In this document: one piece after another, positions 5,560 to 6,529 of the stretch | Layout: the number at the start of each line of letters is the position of its first letter | Position numbering within the stretch: the stretch's first letter is position 1 | Source: Spirochaeta sp. | Lineage (GTDB): Bacteria; Spirochaetota; Spirochaetia; DSM-27196; Alkalispirochaetaceae | Assembly: GCA_027859055.1 (NCBI GenBank) | Contig: JAQIBO010000473.1 | Coordinates: forward strand, 1 to 6,529 | Direction of reading: 5' to 3' | Length of the DNA: 6,529 nucleotides | Position numbers and translations under genes: made by a program | The notes under the pieces: model-generated | Told to the model about the DNA's origin: nothing | Seen by the model: only the letters and a program-made list of their open reading frames with translations | Databases searched by the model: none

Positions 5560-6529
5560 ATGGATTACAGATTTCTTGGTACAACGGGAGTACGCGTATC
5601 CTCCCTTGCTTTGGGAACGATGTCATTTGGCGGCGACGCCGATGAGTCGGAATCCGCGGAGATTTTTTCCGCTGCACGCGATCGTGGAGTTAATCTGTTT
5701 GATTGCGCCGATGTCTATCAGAAGGGGCGTTCGGAACAGATCCTCGGTCAGCTGATTGCGCCGGTCCGAAACGAAGTGGTGCTTACCTCCAAGGTTTTTG
5801 GACCGGTGGGGGACGGACCGAACGACCGGGGATCGTCACGGTACCACCTCCGCGCGGCGGTGGAGGCCTCGTTGGAACGCCTCAGAACGGATCGGATTGA
5901 TCTGTACTTTCTCCACCGGTTCGACGAACACACCGCACTGGAAGACACCCTTCGCACCCTGGAAGACCTGGTGCGAGAGGGAAAGATTCTGTACCCCGCA
6001 CTCAGCAACTTCGCGGCGTGGCAGGCGCAACGAACCCTCGGAATCGCAACACAGCACGGTTGGGCTCCGCCGGTTGCAGTTCAGCCGATGTACAACCTGG
6101 CAAAACGTCAGGCAGAGGTTGAAATACTGCCGATGGCTGCGGCAAACGGTCTTGGTGTTATTACATACAGTCCCCTCGGTGGTGGTCTGTTATCCGGAAA
6201 ATACGGCCCATCACGCCGGCCCGACGCGGGGCGGCTCGTTGATAACGATATGTACAAAGCGCGCTACGGTGATGAAGGGTATTACGACGTCGCGGGTCGG
6301 TTTGCCGAACTGGCGGCGGAGTGGGGGTACCATCCCGTTACGCTTGCGATCGCCTGGGTGGCCGCACATCCGTCGGTTACGGCGCCGTTAATCGGAGCAC
6401 GCAACGTGGAACAGCTCACACCCGCCCTTGACGCGGCGGAGATCGAACTGACGGCGGAACAGCGTGAGGAGATCTCGCGTCTTTCGCCGGCCCCACCCCC
6501 TGCAACCGACCGCAGAGAAGATGTGACCG
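5560..6529 (+). CDS. Aldo/keto reductase family oxidoreductase (3' end outside window)
   Basis: Aldo/keto reductases use NADPH to reduce carbonyls in a TIM-barrel fold. The frame gives 323 residues and is still open at the last base, so it is 3'-partial. Members of this subgroup run about 310-340 residues, so it is probably nearly complete. The catalytic tetrad is intact: Asp48 and Tyr53 in NLFDCADVY, Lys78 in VVLTSKVFG, and His119 in IDLYFLHRFD. Cofactor-site motifs follow: AVQPMYNL (173-180), ITYSPLGGGLLSGKY (201-215) and LIGARNVEQL (277-286). The ATG at 5560 gives the family-typical start MDYRFLGTTGVRVSSLALGTMSFGG when read on; the sequence up to GVRV alone is enough to place it. ATG at 5551 is in frame and would add MPP. 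Both lack a strong Shine-Dalgarno. It starts 18 nt after the amidase stop, so the two likely form one transcript. Substrate cannot be inferred. Confidence 0.93.
   Translation, partial: MDYRFLGTTGVRVSSLALGTMSFGGDADESESAEIFSAARDRGVNLFDCADVYQKGRSEQILGQLIAPVRNEVVLTSKVFGPVGDGPNDRGSSRYHLRAAVEASLERLRTDRIDLYFLHRFDEHTALEDTLRTLEDLVREGKILYPALSNFAAWQAQRTLGIATQHGWAPPVAVQPMYNLAKRQAEVEILPMAAANGLGVITYSPLGGGLLSGKYGPSRRPDAGRLVDNDMYKARYGDEGYYDVAGRFAELAAEWGYHPVTLAIAWVAAHPSVTAPLIGARNVEQLTPALDAAEIELTAEQREEISRLSPAPPPATDRREDVT

Noticed and set aside
5756..6391. Plus-strand 211-codon frame within the reductase region
   Set aside because: It is out of frame with the aldo/keto reductase, which has an intact tetrad and reads without a stop from 5560 to the window end.

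Overview
The window looks like chromosomal DNA from a moderately GC-rich spirochaete (Spirochaeta/Treponema relatives). The main reason is the first half. The 3' end of secY is followed directly by rpmJ, rpsM, rpsK, rpoA and rplQ, with no adk, map or infA after secY and no rpsD between rpsK and rpoA. From general knowledge this is the layout in Treponema and related genera. The SecY tail (RMHHHDG) and the RpoA start (MARKxLLKGFKRPKGITFE) also read as spirochaetal. Assignment below phylum is not possible from this sequence alone.

Region 1 (2-3204, + strand) is the distal end of the spectinomycin/alpha ribosomal-protein operon. It holds partial secY, then L36, S13, S11, RNA polymerase alpha and L17, tightly packed with clear Shine-Dalgarno sites. 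rpoA and rplQ overlap by 11 nt. The unit ends in a strong intrinsic terminator (GC-perfect 8-bp stem, 4-nt loop, seven T). L17 carries a low-complexity C-terminal extension of about 85 residues that includes an in-frame 18-bp DNA tandem repeat.

Region 2 (3251-4087, - strand) is a convergent gene. It encodes four predicted membrane helices followed by an extracytoplasmic TlpA/ResA-type thioredoxin domain with a WCGPC active site. The membrane half resembles the first part of prolipoprotein diacylglyceryl transferase (Lgt) but lacks the catalytic histidine. This is the most unusual protein in the window.

Region 3 (4088-4191) is a divergent intergenic space of 104 bp. It holds a TTGACG-N17-TACATT promoter candidate reading toward the thioredoxin gene and a CRP/FNR-like palindrome, TGTGA-N6-GCACA.

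Region 4 (4192-6529, + strand) is a likely two-gene unit: an amidase-signature hydrolase with an intact Lys/Ser/Ser triad, then an aldo/keto reductase with an intact Asp/Tyr/Lys/His tetrad. The reductase runs off the right edge, probably only a few codons short of its stop.

Every stretch over 300 bases is occupied by a gene. I see no tRNA or rRNA gene, CRISPR array, insertion sequence or phage gene, and no convincing undescribed system. The second-look items are the degenerate-Lgt/thioredoxin fusion, the L17 tail and the divergent regulatory region.
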